The position numbers were made by a program, and so were the translations under genes. From the NCBI RefSeq assembly GCF_964204645.1, contig NC_134027.1, positions 22,122,485 to 22,186,484 of the forward strand: DNA of 64,000 nt, in the 5' to 3' direction. Shown here in pieces: positions 36,621 through 49,100 of the stretch; positions within the stretch are counted from its first letter, which is position 1; each line of letters begins with the position of its first letter. The stretch comes from Tubulanus polymorphus. Taxonomy: Eukaryota > Nemertea > Palaeonemertea > Tubulaniformes > Tubulanidae. Below the pieces are notes generated by a model, which had not been told where the DNA came from, searched no databases, and saw only the letters and a program-made list of their open reading frames with translations.

Positions 36621-37239
36621 TAGAGAGACGCACACTGCCACTTCGGGACACAGTGGGTTCCCTTTTTAGAAAGTGCCCTTCATAATTCTAGTAAAATAGT
36701 TTTTTTAAAAATCTAAATTTTGACACAATATTCACGGAGAATGCATTTTGGTAAGATGTTGGAGAATAGATTTATAAAAATTTTTGAGGTAGGCCCCACA
36801 ATCTGATAGGATTTGGCCATTCTAAGAAGTTTTGGAAAACTTTGGGGATGTCCATATAATACATAAGTTGAATATGAGTTATGCTTAGTTTTAAGTTTTC
36901 ATATGATTCATTTATATCAGTGACAGGATTTGCAGTGACAGTCGACCTTGTCCTAATGAACATTCATCTGTTGTAAACTGAATTCTAGCTATTCAACATC
37001 ATAATGTATGTCACATCACGAGATATACATCTCGCAACGAAAGTGACGAAAATACTCGAATAAACCTTAAGTTACATGAATTTGTTAATGATGTACGCGG
37101 CTAACGACGTACACATACGCGGCTAACGTAACTTCTAAACTATTGACGGTAGCCGAGACAAAAAATTCTAGCGACGCTTGGATTTCACTGTGAACGTCAC
37201 TGCAGCGGCCGTAAACCTCACTATCATCGGCGTAATTGA
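36621..37239. other. 5' flank of GPCR 2
   Basis: No repeat family or gene is recognised. Confidence 0.4.
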
Positions 37240-38385
37240 TTGCATTCGTTTGGTAACGTTTTTGAAAGTGTCGGGATAACACACGGTTCCACTGGAACTC
37301 GATCGCTTACAACAGATCGTGGGATGCTCGATAACAACATTAATAGCTCAAGTCTTGCAGTGACAACACCGCAACTCAACCTGTGCCAGAGATACAAAAC
37401 CCTCCCTGTTAAATGGATCAACAAATTGAATGTTTACACATATTTAGGCTGGTATCTGCCGGCGTCTGTACTGGGTTTGATATTCAACGCATTCACGTTG
37501 TTAGTTCTAAAACGATTCAAATCTGATAATTACTTTCTCATAAAAATTCTCGCTATAAACGATCTTTTGTTTATGATCGCTTCGTTCATTATTTATCCGC
37601 TGAGAACTGCGTACGTTTACGCCGTTTTGGGAGATATTGTATTTCGCCGGAACGATTGGAATTTCGGTTGGATTTTCATCTCGGTCGGCATGCCATTTTT
37701 CTATATATTTCAGATGACACGTAACTGGTGCACTGTGCTGCTCAGTCTAGAGCGGTTAGTCGTCGTATTGTTTCCAATGAAATCTCGTAACTTTCCCAAG
37801 AAGTTGATATCACAATACGCGATGGCGATTATTTCACTTCTGAGTTTTTGTGGCCATTTCATTCGCTTCTTACCGAGTCGACGACTTGGACCAATGAATT
37901 GTCCTGTTGAGTGGCCTTACGTAACAATACGTATTAAGTTGTTTTATTACTACCCCGAGTGGTTTGATGAATACACTTGGCGATCCGTACTTTCTAGGGT
38001 CTATCTCTTCATGTATCTTACTGTTATTTTTCCAATTTCTGTTCTAATTTTGATCAATATCATACTTATTTCGGCAATATTTTTTCGTCGGGCTTTGAGA
38101 CGTTCAGAGCTCGGTGTAACTGATGAATCCTCTAGAAAGGAAATGAGGGTTTTAAGAATGGTTTTATCAGTGGTTTTGCTGTTTATTTTTTGTGAAGGTT
38201 TTGGTTTCATCGATCGTTTAATGAATATAAGTTTAATCCCCACCATTATGGGTATGAGTTTGATAGCGTTAGGATTTTCTATGGTCGACTCGTCAGTAAA
38301 CTTTATCGTGTATTGCGTGACAAATGAACAATTCAGAAAAGTAGCTATTGATATTCTGGGCAAATTTTGCCACAAACAACAATAA
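37240..38385 (+). CDS. Rhodopsin-type GPCR, FMRFamide-receptor-like (GPCR 2)
   Basis: Single-exon receptor of 381 residues from 37240, or 353 from the internal ATG at 37324, which may be the real start because what precedes it is low in pattern. The N-terminus has a sequon (NSS). TM1 GLIFNAFTLLVL, TM2 LAINDLLFMIASF, TM3 WCTVLLSLERLVVVLFPM (E-R-L replaces D-R-Y), long TM5 YLTVIFPISVLILINIILIS, TM6 VLRMVLSVVLLFIFCEGF, TM7 DSSVNFIVYCVTNEQFRKVA (N-F-x-x-Y). It ends with a short basic, Cys-containing tail. It belongs to the same broad family as the GPCR at 8734. The ligand is unknown. It lies between sulfotransferase copies 2 and 3. Confidence 0.9.
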   Translation: MHSFGNVFESVGITHGSTGTRSLTTDRGMLDNNINSSSLAVTTPQLNLCQRYKTLPVKWINKLNVYTYLGWYLPASVLGLIFNAFTLLVLKRFKSDNYFLIKILAINDLLFMIASFIIYPLRTAYVYAVLGDIVFRRNDWNFGWIFISVGMPFFYIFQMTRNWCTVLLSLERLVVVLFPMKSRNFPKKLISQYAMAIISLLSFCGHFIRFLPSRRLGPMNCPVEWPYVTIRIKLFYYYPEWFDEYTWRSVLSRVYLFMYLTVIFPISVLILINIILISAIFFRRALRRSELGVTDESSRKEMRVLRMVLSVVLLFIFCEGFGFIDRLMNISLIPTIMGMSLIALGFSMVDSSVNFIVYCVTNEQFRKVAIDILGKFCHKQQ

Positions 38386-38562
38386 TTTTTTTCATAATTA
38401 GTATCAAAATTATAATTCGATATTTGAAAGGGGATTCACCGTCTTGGCAATTCGTGGAGTCTTCAATTTTCGTACACGACTAAAAAGAAATTCGCGCAGT
38501 TGGAACAATGGCCAAAACTCAGAATCAGCATCGTAACAAGTTAAGTTATCAATACGGTAACA

Positions 38563-38990
38563 TTGAGTACCAAACGCACGTTTCGAAATGTGCTTCCTTT
38601 TAATCTGTGGTCAACGCGTGGGACAATCAACTTCTACATCAACATATACCCGGGAAAAAACTACAATAAACCTTCGCACTATCAATACGCGGGAAAAGAA
38701 AAAAAATGTAAAAATGGACAAAATGATCTTCAACCTTGTAATGTAGTTATTTCCAACACTTCGATGTATCAAATTAGTCACTACCAGTCACTTGCCGGTC
38801 GAGGATGCTTGGATAATTGTTCGAATGAACCAAAACCAACATGCTTTGATTTAAACAAAAAATTATGTAAATTAGACTGCCGATCACAACAACTCTATCT
38901 GCACTTCGGTTTCCGATTTCAAAATCTAGCCCCCTGTTTTGCTCCCGGCAGCAATTGAAACGATCAAAATCTACCAATCAAATATAAACG
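38563..38990 (+). mobile_element. Fragment related to the 5' end of the 31595-34380 LINE
   Basis: ttccgatttcaaaatctagc...gctcccggcagc...gatcaaaatctaccaatc equals, in reverse complement, the block at about 34210-34360. A 131-codon open frame (38563-38958) with nine Cys covers it; I take this as chance or remnant, not a gene. Confidence 0.5.
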
Positions 38991-39620
38991 TAGGGTCAAT
39001 CCCTATTTCAAGATAACAAAGATATCAGCGGGAATCAGGGGGTACAGCACGGCATCAGTCTGAATTAGACTTAGCTTGTTGAGTTATTCAATCCCTATTT
39101 TGACATAAAAAAGGAAATCGTCTCACTAACCGAGTGTCGCGGCACTAAATAAAAACTTCCGGATATTGGAGAAAATGCACCAACCATTCCACCTGATGAT
39201 GGCTGTTAGTCAACAGCCGCAACGTTGTGGTTTCATAATAATAAATTTGATCGTATAATCTTAAATTCGAAGTGTGGGATTTCTTCATTTATTTTGCACC
39301 AGCCATATTTTCACTCTCCCCACAGTGAATTCGCGGAGTGTCGTTAAAACGTTCCACGACAGAAAAACGGCAACAGCGAAAAAGTAGTGAAAAGTGGCCA
39401 TGACTAGGTTGTCTAAAGTGGTCGATTTTGTGATCGTGAGTGCCTTTCCATTGACACCAAAACTGTGGATGTGCTCAAATTGTTAAATCATGGAATTTAA
39501 TTCGTTTTAGCATGGACTCGAAAACGAATCGTTATAGAGTCCATGGTTAAATAAATCTCTGCCCGGGCCACATTTTGGGAAAATGCAAAGGCTGTGTAAT
39601 TTAAGACTTCCTTCTCTGAA
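38991..39620. other. Intergenic with hammerhead-like phrase
   Basis: At 39193-39227 cctgatga-t-ggctgtt agtc aacagcc-gcaac is a perfect 7-bp hairpin behind CTGATGA. The GAAA position reads GCAA. No gene is seen. Confidence 0.4.
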
Positions 39621-41390
39621 TATGATATGATATGATATATGATATGATTTATTTTGCATAAAAGATTGTTACAAAGTTTACATAAATACACAATTTAAGC
39701 AAAACAATGTACCAATAGATTATGCGAGGAATTAGGAGAAGCCATGTTTGGCTTAATCTAGTCCTAATCCCTCGTCCATACACTATCGCATACACACAGA
39801 CATACACAACATACATTCCTGGTTTACCAAACAAAACACATGCATACACACATTCACACACTTACATACATATACATACACATACACAGACAGATAAAAA
39901 AAAATTCCAGATCAAGTTATGTGGCACGTTATGGCAAGATTACACTGCATGACAATTAATAGGTGGAACGAAGATAACGCTGAAGCTGAATTTAGAAGTT
40001 GGATGCTGAGTCCATACATTTTAAATTCTCTGGTAAACTATTCCAAAATTTCGCTCCTTGTATTTTCATAGAAGCGTACTTGTAATTAGATTTCGCAAAT
40101 TCGATTGATAGAGCCATGAATCTGCGACTAGAACGAAGATTTTGTGTTTTCCTGAGCATGAAAAAATCTTTGAAAATGTTCAGTAATAAAAGGTTGATAC
40201 TTTGGAAGGCAAGCGACCCAATTTGAAGTCTGTAAATGTCATCCAGTTTAAGAATTTCTAATTTCCTGAACATCGGGGATGTCAATTTGAACGAGCGACT
40301 ATACGAAGGGCTTATTTCTGAAGGATGTATGTATAATGGTTGTAAGTATATCTTACAGGCATTTCCCCAAATAAGATTGGCATAATGTAGGTGTCAGTGT
40401 ATGAAACAATAGTGGAGTTTTTTTAGAATATCTGGAGGTAAGATGAACTTAAGTCTATTGACTTTTTTACACGTAAAAGATATATGCGCCTTCCAGGTTA
40501 GATTTTGGTCAAATATAACACCGCTTGATAATTTGATCATCCAGACGAATAGTGAGTTTAATATGGTCCTTTTTACCAAAAATTATGTACTGGGTTTTTC
40601 CTACATTTACAGACAATCTATTAGCCCGAAACCATTGTAGGAGATTGGCGAGCTCTAAATTCAAGGTGTATTCGACATATTCTGGATCATGATGGCTGTA
40701 AAAAATGTTACTATCATCAGCAAAAAGAATTGACTCTAATGCCTTACAGGAGGAAGGGCAGTCAAATAAGGTCCTAAAATAGAGACTCGAGGGACACCAC
40801 AAGTAATATCAAGAGATGAGGATAAACAGTTATTAAACTTCACTGCTTGTTTCCTATTAGTTAGATGATTTTGGAACCAAAATTGAGGTATGCCACGTAT
40901 ACCATAATGTTCTAATTTTGAATTTAAGATTTTGTGATTAATCGTATCAAAGGCTTTTGATAGATCTATGAAAACACCAGCGGTTATCAAACCATTATCT
41001 AAAGAGTTTGCTATCTTATCAGTGATGTACGTGAATGCTGAGGAAGTTGAATACTTTTTCCTGAATCCAAACTACCGATCATTTAAGATTTTATATGTCT
41101 CAAGAAATTTTATCTACCGATTGTAAACAAGTTTTTCCAACACCTTTGAAATTGAAGGTAGAACGGAAATAGGGCGATAGTTACTAAAAGAGGACATGTC
41201 ACCAGTTTTGAAAATAGCTACAATTAAAGATATGAGCTAAAGGACTTGAAATAGCGGAAATAATTGATTTGAGTAATTTGTTGCTGATATTGTCACATCC
41301 ACAAGATGGTTTACTTTGGAAGTTAGATACAATTTCCTATAATAGGTAGGGGTTAGTTCTTAAGACTGCAGCCTTCAAACCCTTGTGCTC
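39621..41390 (-). mobile_element. Second decayed non-LTR retrotransposon (RT)
   Basis: On the - strand: SNYRPISVLPSISKVLEKLV (about 41140-41200), FIDLSKAFDTINHKIL, GVPRVSILGP (motif B with a changed residue), ESILFADDSNIFYS (about 40700-40740), VGKTQYIIFGKK, and C-terminal SMKIQGAKFWNSLPENLKC (about 40010-40060). Frames are broken between these blocks. The 3' end is an (atatc/atcat)n tail at 39621-39648. It is unlike the element at 31595 and fits the Jockey/CR1 group. Confidence 0.88.
39780..39895. repeat. CA/ACAT-rich simple sequence in LINE 3' UTR
   Basis: acatacacacagacatacac and similar runs. Confidence 0.8.
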
Positions 41391-42383
41391 AAACTGTTTT
41401 AATAAAGTTGGATTCACTCCTGGATTATGTCGTTGTCGTTGTCGTTGTTAGGCAAATTTATACAGTAATTTACCTTTTGTGAATAAATAGTCGGATAATC
41501 GCTTACATCAGATGAATATTTGTGGTCACAATTTTTCCTTTTTTGTCAAAGAAATTTATACACAAAGTTGGATTTCTATGAGCTATTTCTTTCCCATAGT
41601 GCAGTTCGATCGATTTCTTCCCTATTCCGACATCTGTTCCTTGTTTGAAATCGATGATACACGTCAGCAATCCTTATTCTAGTTGTGGTTAGCGTATTAG
41701 AATGGTAAAAAATAAATCATTTCAGTTTTTAAAAATCATATCTTGTAGATTTTTATTTGATTTTTCTGTTTACAGAAAGTAAGTAATTCTCAAGTCGTAT
41801 TTTTTCGGAAAAAAGCTGGAAATCCAACTATTTCAAAGTCGGACTTTAAGTTGGAGGATTTTTCTTGGTCCCACGAGATCCGACTTACGCACGGTTTACT
41901 GTACAACATTGATTATTAATTCATTAAGATTCGATGAAAAATATAATAGTTTACTTGAAATAGGATCAAAATACACATACAAGACGCGATTGGGCGTTGA
42001 ATTTTGCAACAGTCTGTTTGTTACCTGATTAGACAGTCGTGTTTTGTTTGAATTTTTTTCTTTTTTTGATAAAGCTTTCTATAACAAATGTATAACGCTG
42101 ACTCCGCGTAAATCATCGCTGCTCCGCAATTGTCTTTTATTTATCTGGCTGAGCAAACAACCGTCAATCTAAATATGTATTGTGTTTTGTTACTCGATTC
42201 AGTCCTTACCGCCGCAAAATCATTCCTATATATAATCTAGCGATGCAATTCACCAACAACAACTACTGAATGGTATGAATAGAACTTTTCATATTTGGAA
42301 TATGCGTATAGGATTTGTTATTGTCTCACATCAAATACATTCACTCGACGTACGCGTCTACTTTGTTTACGATACATATTCAT
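41391..42383. other. Intergenic, one shared 38-bp phrase
   Basis: 41404-41437 (aaagttggattcactcctgg attatgtcgttgtcgtt) recurs at 46129-46164. The rest is unrecognised. Confidence 0.4.
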
Positions 42384-42635
42384 CATTTAATCAGCCGTTT
42401 GGGTTTGAATGTTTCAATATCGAACAATATCGATGGGAGGGAGTAGTTTTGTTATATACGTTTATGAAATAATTTCCGTTCTTAAAGCGGGGAATGCGTA
42501 TAACAGAAGCGTAGTATTAATTATTTGCTCAAACATTTACCAGTTTCATAGATCCTGATACTTCAATCTTGAACTGCAACGATCAAATGTGTTTTAGCAA
42601 GCAGCGCCGAGACATTTCAATTCAAGTCTTGATCA

Positions 42636-42766
42636 ACGGCGACTATTTCTTTCAGCGATATTTCGCTTACTGAATCGGTTTAGCGGAATTGAAACATCAA
42701 CATATTTACGGATTATGACCGGGGAAAAGTAATAAAAGTCGGTTGTGGTTTTGCTTGAATGGAACC
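42636..42766 (+). promoter_or_regulatory. Conserved 5' flank of sulfotransferase copy 3
   Basis: Same blocks as at 30930-31041: cggcgactatttctttcag, tttcgcttactgaat, acatcaacatatttacggattat. The duplicated unit itself begins near 42384 (tttaatcagccgtttgggtt). Confidence 0.4.
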
Positions 42767-42821
42767 ATGAAATCTGGCAGAAGGGTGGTTACATTTGCAC
42801 TCTATTTGTTCAGTGTTTTCG
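42767..42821 (+). CDS. Sulfotransferase copy 3 exon 1
   Basis: MKSGRRVVTFALYLFSVF and a split Gly; gaacc ATG aaa context as in copy 2. Confidence 0.85.
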
Positions 42822-45269
42822 GTACGTAATATTTCCTGCAAGCTCTCTTACCTTTTCCGCGAGTGGAGTTATTTCAGTTTGATATGCAGATCGCATCAAG
42901 GGTGGCGGGTTTTTTTTTGAAATCACGAATGAAAGAATGAACGAAATGGCCGTAACATTTTGAAATTAAGAGTCAAGTTAAAACTTAGATAATCCACAAA
43001 TCCTTTGATAGAAATAAGCATCAAAATGACTTTTTCGTCGTGTCTTTTTTTGATCCAGTGTTTTGCAAATAGATAGGGTTTTTCATTTCTCCTATCATTT
43101 GAATTTATCACAATTTTCACTCATTGATCATGAATGAAATGGCCTAGGAATTTTAGAATCAAGAATTATTTTAAAGCTCTTATTATCCGGTAATGTTTTG
43201 ATAGAAATTAGAATGAAAATGTCTCGCGCTATTTTCATGTCTGTCTTGATTTTTGATCAAGTGGCTTGCAAAAAGTTAGTTTTCATTTCTCCATATTCCC
43301 TCTCTTTGTCATTTTTTGTGGACTCTTTCCAAGGGGAAATACTCGAATGATATAAAAAAATCCTTTTTATTTTTTTTCCCGTTCACTCGCATTTGAAAAC
43401 CCCTTAGATTAAAAAAAAAGATTTCATTTTTCACTTTTTCCCTTGGCCCTCCCAGTTTTTATTCTTGTAAAATGGGCACTCCAAGTAATTAATCTGTGAA
43501 GCAGTTCCTAGGAGGAAAATTGACTCTAAATCTTTTAGCTATGCAAGTCCCTATTAGTTTTTAAGAAGAGGCTAAAAACTCATTTTCATTTGAATGAAAT
43601 GTTGTGATGGCTCTGTAGTGTTTCACAATATAATCTTATTGCTTATTCTGTTTTACGTAAAGAGGTACGACTCTGTAATGAGAATGAAGCTATATAAAAA
43701 TAAACATTATTACTATTACTATTATTAATTGATAAAAAGGCCTTAAAACCTGACACAAATGTACAAAGACACGTACGTACATGAACGAAAAACAATTTTA
43801 CCCTAGAGCCCAAAACGAGAAAACGAACCGTTTGATGGGAAATACATAAATTCTTACAGAATAACATTGGCAAATCTACTTTTTTCATATCAACACTTGA
43901 ACAGAAATTCTACGCAATGTATTCCAGGTTTGTTAGCATTCATTCGTATGTTAACTCATAGAAATGCACACGAAGACGATCTGCCGGTGACTACTGCTAT
44001 TCCACAAATACCCCCCAGGAAGCTTCCGGTTAAAGTCGTTATATACGGCTACATGAGAGGAGGCACGACATTTACAAGTCAGAATTTCAAAACGAATGAA
44101 GATGCATTTTTTTGGTTCGAACCATTTGGGAATCTATTCTTATCGATTTATGGATTCTTCATATCCCCGGTGGGGATAGATCGTGAACACATGTACCGGT
44201 ACGTACAGTCAGGTCTTAACACCACTACCCAGGGGTTGTTTAACCACCTGTGGACCGTGCGACCAAACCAGGAAACTTCTAGAATTTAACATTATATTAC
44301 AACATTACTTTTAATTTCAGTACAATTGATAAAAATCTAGATCTGATCGACGGGATATTGGATCGGTTGCTGAACTGCAATTTCAACGATCCAACCGTTC
44401 CGAAAGAGATATTCTCCCATCCGTTCATCGAATACAGTTCATACACCAAAAGATATGGAGAATGTTTTTCTAGGAGTCCTTACAAAATGATTTCGAACGC
44501 GTCCAATTATTGCTATTCGTTATTGAATAATAAGCGGCTGAATTGTCGCTCTCCGTGGGGAATGTGTCAGACTTTTCTCAAAGAAACCCGACAAGCCAAA
44601 GGCAATCCTGCGCCGCTGTGGGACCCTGTCTATAAGGAAAGTTTCTCAAAATGGTACAAGTGTATGAAACCTCTTTACGATACCGATCTCGTAGAAAAGT
44701 GTCTCGACGAGTCCGGATTGACAGCCAAATGCGAACGAAGTAAAATAAGAGCGGTAAAATTAATTCGAGCTAAGATGGCAACTATGCGACATCTTGCCGA
44801 GAAACATCCTGATTGGTTGTTTATCTACCTGGTTCGCGATCCGCGCGGAACCGTCATTTCGAGGAGTAGATTTATTGAATACACCAGTGACTTTGACTAC
44901 GTCCAAGAAGCGATGTTTTTGTGTACGAAAATGCAACAGGATATCGAGGTTTTCGAACAAATTCGACGAATTTATCCCGATAGATTCTTACTTTTGAAAT
45001 ACGAAAACTTCGCCGAAGATCCGATTGATGGGGCGAAAAAAATATATCGATTTATGAATCAATCCTTGCCTGCCACGGTCGCGGATCAACTTTACAAAAT
45101 GTCCCATTCCGTGAAACAATCGGTGTCTAATCTTGGAACCTATAAACATAATTCCACTCAGGTCGCTCACGCCTGGCAGACCCGAATGAAACTCAGCGAA
45201 GTGAAACAAATTAACAACTATTGCAATGGTATTTATAAAAAACTCGAATATACTGAGTATGGTGTGTGA
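42767..45269 (+). CDS. Carbohydrate 6-O-sulfotransferase-like enzyme, copy 3 (intact)
   Basis: Exons 42767-42821, 43928-44198 and 44321-45269 join to 424 residues with the same intron positions and phases (1, 2) as the sister copies. Signal anchor KSGRRVVTFALYLFSVFGLL, then HEDDLPVTTAIPQIPPRKLP, an intact RGGTTF PAPS loop, FEPFGNLF, YLVRDPRGTVISR and the family C-terminus. Predicted Golgi type II enzyme using PAPS; acceptor unknown. It is closer in exon 3 to copy 2 in the KGNPAPLW region but to copy 1 in SSYTK and NNKRL, suggesting gene conversion or a complex order of duplication. AATAAA at 45317-45322. Confidence 0.92.
42930..43320. repeat. ~200-bp tandem duplication in copy 3 intron 1
   Basis: The block from aatgaacgaaatggcc...gatagaaat..gaatgaaaat...gatcaagt..ttgcaaa to tcatttctcc occurs twice here but once in copy 2 intron 1 (31190-31360). 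Confidence 0.65.
43928..44198 (+). CDS. Sulfotransferase copy 3 exon 2 (PAPS loop)
   Basis: 271 nt, phase 1 to 2; intact VVIYGYMRGGTTFTSQNFKT and FFWFEPFGNLF. Confidence 0.93.
44321..45269 (+). CDS. Sulfotransferase copy 3 exon 3
   Basis: 949 nt to TGA at 45267-45269; CRSPWGMCQTFLKETRQA, YLVRDPRGTVISR, LLKYENFAEDP and TQVAHAWQTRMKLSEV. Confidence 0.93.
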
Positions 45270-45399
45270 ACTATAAGTATCACTTAATTCATATCTTAAT
45301 TAAGTATATTAATTTGAATAAATACAACGAGACGAATAGTACTTTAAAGGTTGACTAGTTTATTTGACGCACGAGCTTTCGCTACCAATGTATAGTAGT

Positions 45400-46165
45400 G
45401 TAATGGCACTAAAGTCTCCACCATTTGTTGTGTCACGAAGTTCTCCACCAGTTGTTGTTGATAGGCTGCACCACGGATACCCTTTCTAGTTGGTTCCTCT
45501 CGGTGACCGACCTGTTTATTTGGGTTGTACCTCGGCCTTCTGCCTTCTCAAGAAGTAAATAACAGGTCTTCTAGTATGACCACACTGTTTCTTTTATTTT
45601 TCTTCTTATTGTTACATTCTTTCTGCTTTCTCTTCCTCTCCCTCTTACTCAAAAACCTTAAACTTATAGACTAATTTGCACAATTCTCACATCCCTAAAC
45701 CATGGACCTCACCCGCATCTAACCTTACCCTATTTGGAACGTTCAATCTCTGCTACTTCTATTCTACTCCCTCCTGAACCGCTAACCATCCATTCTTAGT
45801 CCTTTTATTTTAGATATAGCATCTAAATGCTCTCCCGTCTTTCTCCCAAACTCCCACCTTGTAATCTGATCCACTTGCCTCCAGTGTGCGCACCAGCAGA
45901 CATCTAGTGTGCGCACCAGCACACAACTAGTGTGCGCTACCGTTCAAACTGAACACACCTATCTACTTTCATACACATATAACTATTGGCTCTACATTAT
46001 CCTCCTTTCAAACTTCGATTGAACTCAATCGACCTTCAATGAAACTACCACTAAACCGTACATATAACCACATCCATTTACACCGTAACCATATAAATCT
46101 TCATCATACTACGTTCATGAATTAAAGAAAGTTGGATTCACTCCTGGATTATGTCGTTGTCGTTT
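45400..46165. other. Pyrimidine-rich block, possible solo LTR or UTR
   Basis: T/C-rich + strand, with a 23-bp unit (agtgtgcgcaccagcagaca tct) three times at 45883-45950, ending in the 38-bp phrase shared with 41404. It has no open frame. A solo LTR is possible, but I see no paired ends. Confidence 0.3.
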
Positions 46166-49100
46166 ACCTTTAATGCATAAATGATTTATATGTAGCACCA
46201 TAGACATGAATTATAATAGATGTTCGAAAAAAACGAGCAAATTACTATTTACTTTTTGGGAGAGGGGTGTGTGCGGGGATGTCGGACCCAATGGCTTTTT
46301 GATTTTGTCGGGCCTGTTAGGACCTAAATGTTAATCCGCCAGTCGGCCACAGTATTAGACTACACAGAATTCACTGTATTTTGCCTTGGTTTTACGCTGT
46401 ACAATCATGCGTTTATACATGCAGTTAGTTGCAGTGTGAAATTTCTTAAATTCAATATGGCCACCAGTCGCCCAACTGGCTGTGCAATTCATTACAACAT
46501 TATTTGGGTCTTGCTTCATGACGTATGTACGATATGAAGTGTTTAACTCATTGTTGGGGCAAATCAGTTACTTTTCGTCCGTCATCTGTTCATAGATGGA
46601 ATCCAGTTATTCTGGGAAGTTTTCAACAAGCTTTGATGTAGTACGCATTGTCTTACGACGAATCTACCCTAGACACCAGCCATCCACCTCAAGTCACGAG
46701 ATATGAAATCAATAAAATATCAATATTAATCCACTTAGTTCGGGTTGTCCAATTCATTTATTTATAAAAATATTTATTTACATTATACTAGCATTTCATC
46801 AACTAATAGTCAGATTATCAAAATTTGAGCAAATAGCAAATCATATAAGACATAGAAACATATTGCAAATATAGAAAGTACAAAATCAATTCAATCTCAT
46901 CTGTTAACTGAGCTTATACTGAAGAATGTCATTACCGGTACATGTACAGTAGACTCCACTCAAGTCGTTTGGGACAGTGAATATTTGTCCGACTTGACAC
47001 GGTCGGATCTAGGATGATTGGATGGCTAAGGTCCAGAAGGAACAAAAAGCATTTCTGGGAAAAAGAGCCACAAGCAGGTCCCACCCTATGTGTAAGTTAT
47101 TTATGAAGAAATACATCCGTTAACACGTAATTTCCTGGATGGAAGACGGGTGTCAAATTTGCGGGTTTTCACGATCTCCTTCTTGAAAAGGGCTACCTCA
47201 AATAGTAGGCAGGATTCTGACCAAAGCCCCTTTAAATCTGCCCAGGCTTGAGTGATATCCGAGTTAGATGTTAAATATTTCGTATATATGTATAGCATCA
47301 ACAAAAAATACATCAACAAACATCTGAGTTCAGGCTAAAAAAATGATACCTTGTTTCTCCACCTTCTCCACCCACCTAAGTGACTAGGACCGCTGGGACT
47401 TAAGCCCCAAGTGGGCTAAAAAACACAGATTTGTGGAAAGATCTGCACCAGGCAGGCAGGATATTATTTCTATTAAAAACAAATTGATGTAATTTTTTTC
47501 AAATAACTAGGGGTCCGGGAACAGCACGCCTACTTGGCAAGTGGTTAGAAATGCTCCACAAACAGAAGATTTCAATACTCAACGCCCCTCTGGTGAACAC
47601 TTTATTTCTACGAATTTTCAGCGTGATTTTTTCCGACGCGGCCGTATCATCTCTTTAGCCTAAACGATTATCTGAGTTGATCAGATCCGACTTGAACGGA
47701 GTAGTAACAACTCGTACATCATTTGAAGGCCGTCATGAATACAGAATAAGCAAATAAGCTTATTTGTATCGAGTAAACCCTAAGTTGGGTCATATAAGTA
47801 AGAATTTTCAGTTACATAATACACAAGTTAATGGTCCCAAGTGAAACAATTAAAAATACAAAATTGTTCAATTTCATTATAAAAATTTGATGAAAAATAT
47901 AGCAGTTTTCTTAAAATATGGTAAAAATACGCATAAAAGAAAGCGATTTTGGTCCCTTAATGATGCCGACCTACATGCGGTGGTCCATTTAATGACATCA
48001 TAAAAACCGTTTCGTAAATGTTTATCTACAATGATAACTGCTATGCCTTATTTGGGGGACACTGTGTGAGTCGACTGCTATCACTACCAGGACATACTGG
48101 GGCATGTCACATTTGATAGTGAATGCATAAAGCATCCTTGAATAACCGACCCAAGTATACCTGTATAACATTATATCATACAGGGGATACTGGGGTTGGT
48201 TTGATACTTGTTTCATCCATTCATTATCAAATGTGCCATAACCGGAATAATTTGCCCCATGCTTAAATATGGCACAGGCGTGGTCTGAAATGTGTCAAAC
48301 AGCCATGGATATCCATTTGGCACCTAAATGAATGGTTTGCCCAGGCCTTTGTGGAACGGGTAGAAAATGCTGGTGTGTGACCATAGTTATCAACCAGAAT
48401 ATATTTGTGTCCAGCCATTTAGCAGGAGATGAGCTCAGACGACTTTTCCAAATCCACAATATCCATTAGTAAAAACAATTCAAGCATTAAATTCAAATAT
48501 AAGCATGTTAATCCAGGGAAAATCTTGCACATGGCTTCTAGGCTACTATCTTCGCTCCACGTACCCAACCTTAATTTTGAAATAATCAAACCTTCAGAAA
48601 GAAGGGGTATCCCAGTACAGGTAAGCCAGTACATCCGACGTTTCGTGAACAAGTTATTTCCGGACAGGTCTCCAGAGCCGTTATGAAGACTCCATCAACA
48701 AACGACGAAGTCAAAAAGCACCAATTTATGATTTCAGCATTATCAAAATGAGCGAACATATAAATCAGCAGATTTTCACCGAGGCGATATCGTATAAATA
48801 TACCATCTATCAAATATGTCATTCTAAAATTTTCTCTCACTTTTACGTAAAACATCTCCGTAGCTTTTACACATCATTCATTAAACAAACGAAATATTCA
48901 TGAAAATCGAACAACAGATTATAATGCGGTTAAGTAAGAATAACAGTAAAAACATGGTAAAAATTTAACATACATTCGGTATACGTAATAAAAAATATGT
49001 TCCGTTAAAAAAGCCATTTTTGTGCTGATTTTCTATTCATAAATCCATACATTCTATTCAGGTACATTCATTCGAAGACTACGAGGAGCTATTCAGGGTT

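Noticed and set aside
38001-38375. 124-codon - strand frame
   Set aside because: Antisense shadow of GPCR 2.
38563-38958. 131-codon Cys-containing open frame after GPCR 2
   Set aside because: Its second half is the reverse complement of the LINE 5' region at 34210-34360, and no family match is seen; treated as repeat.
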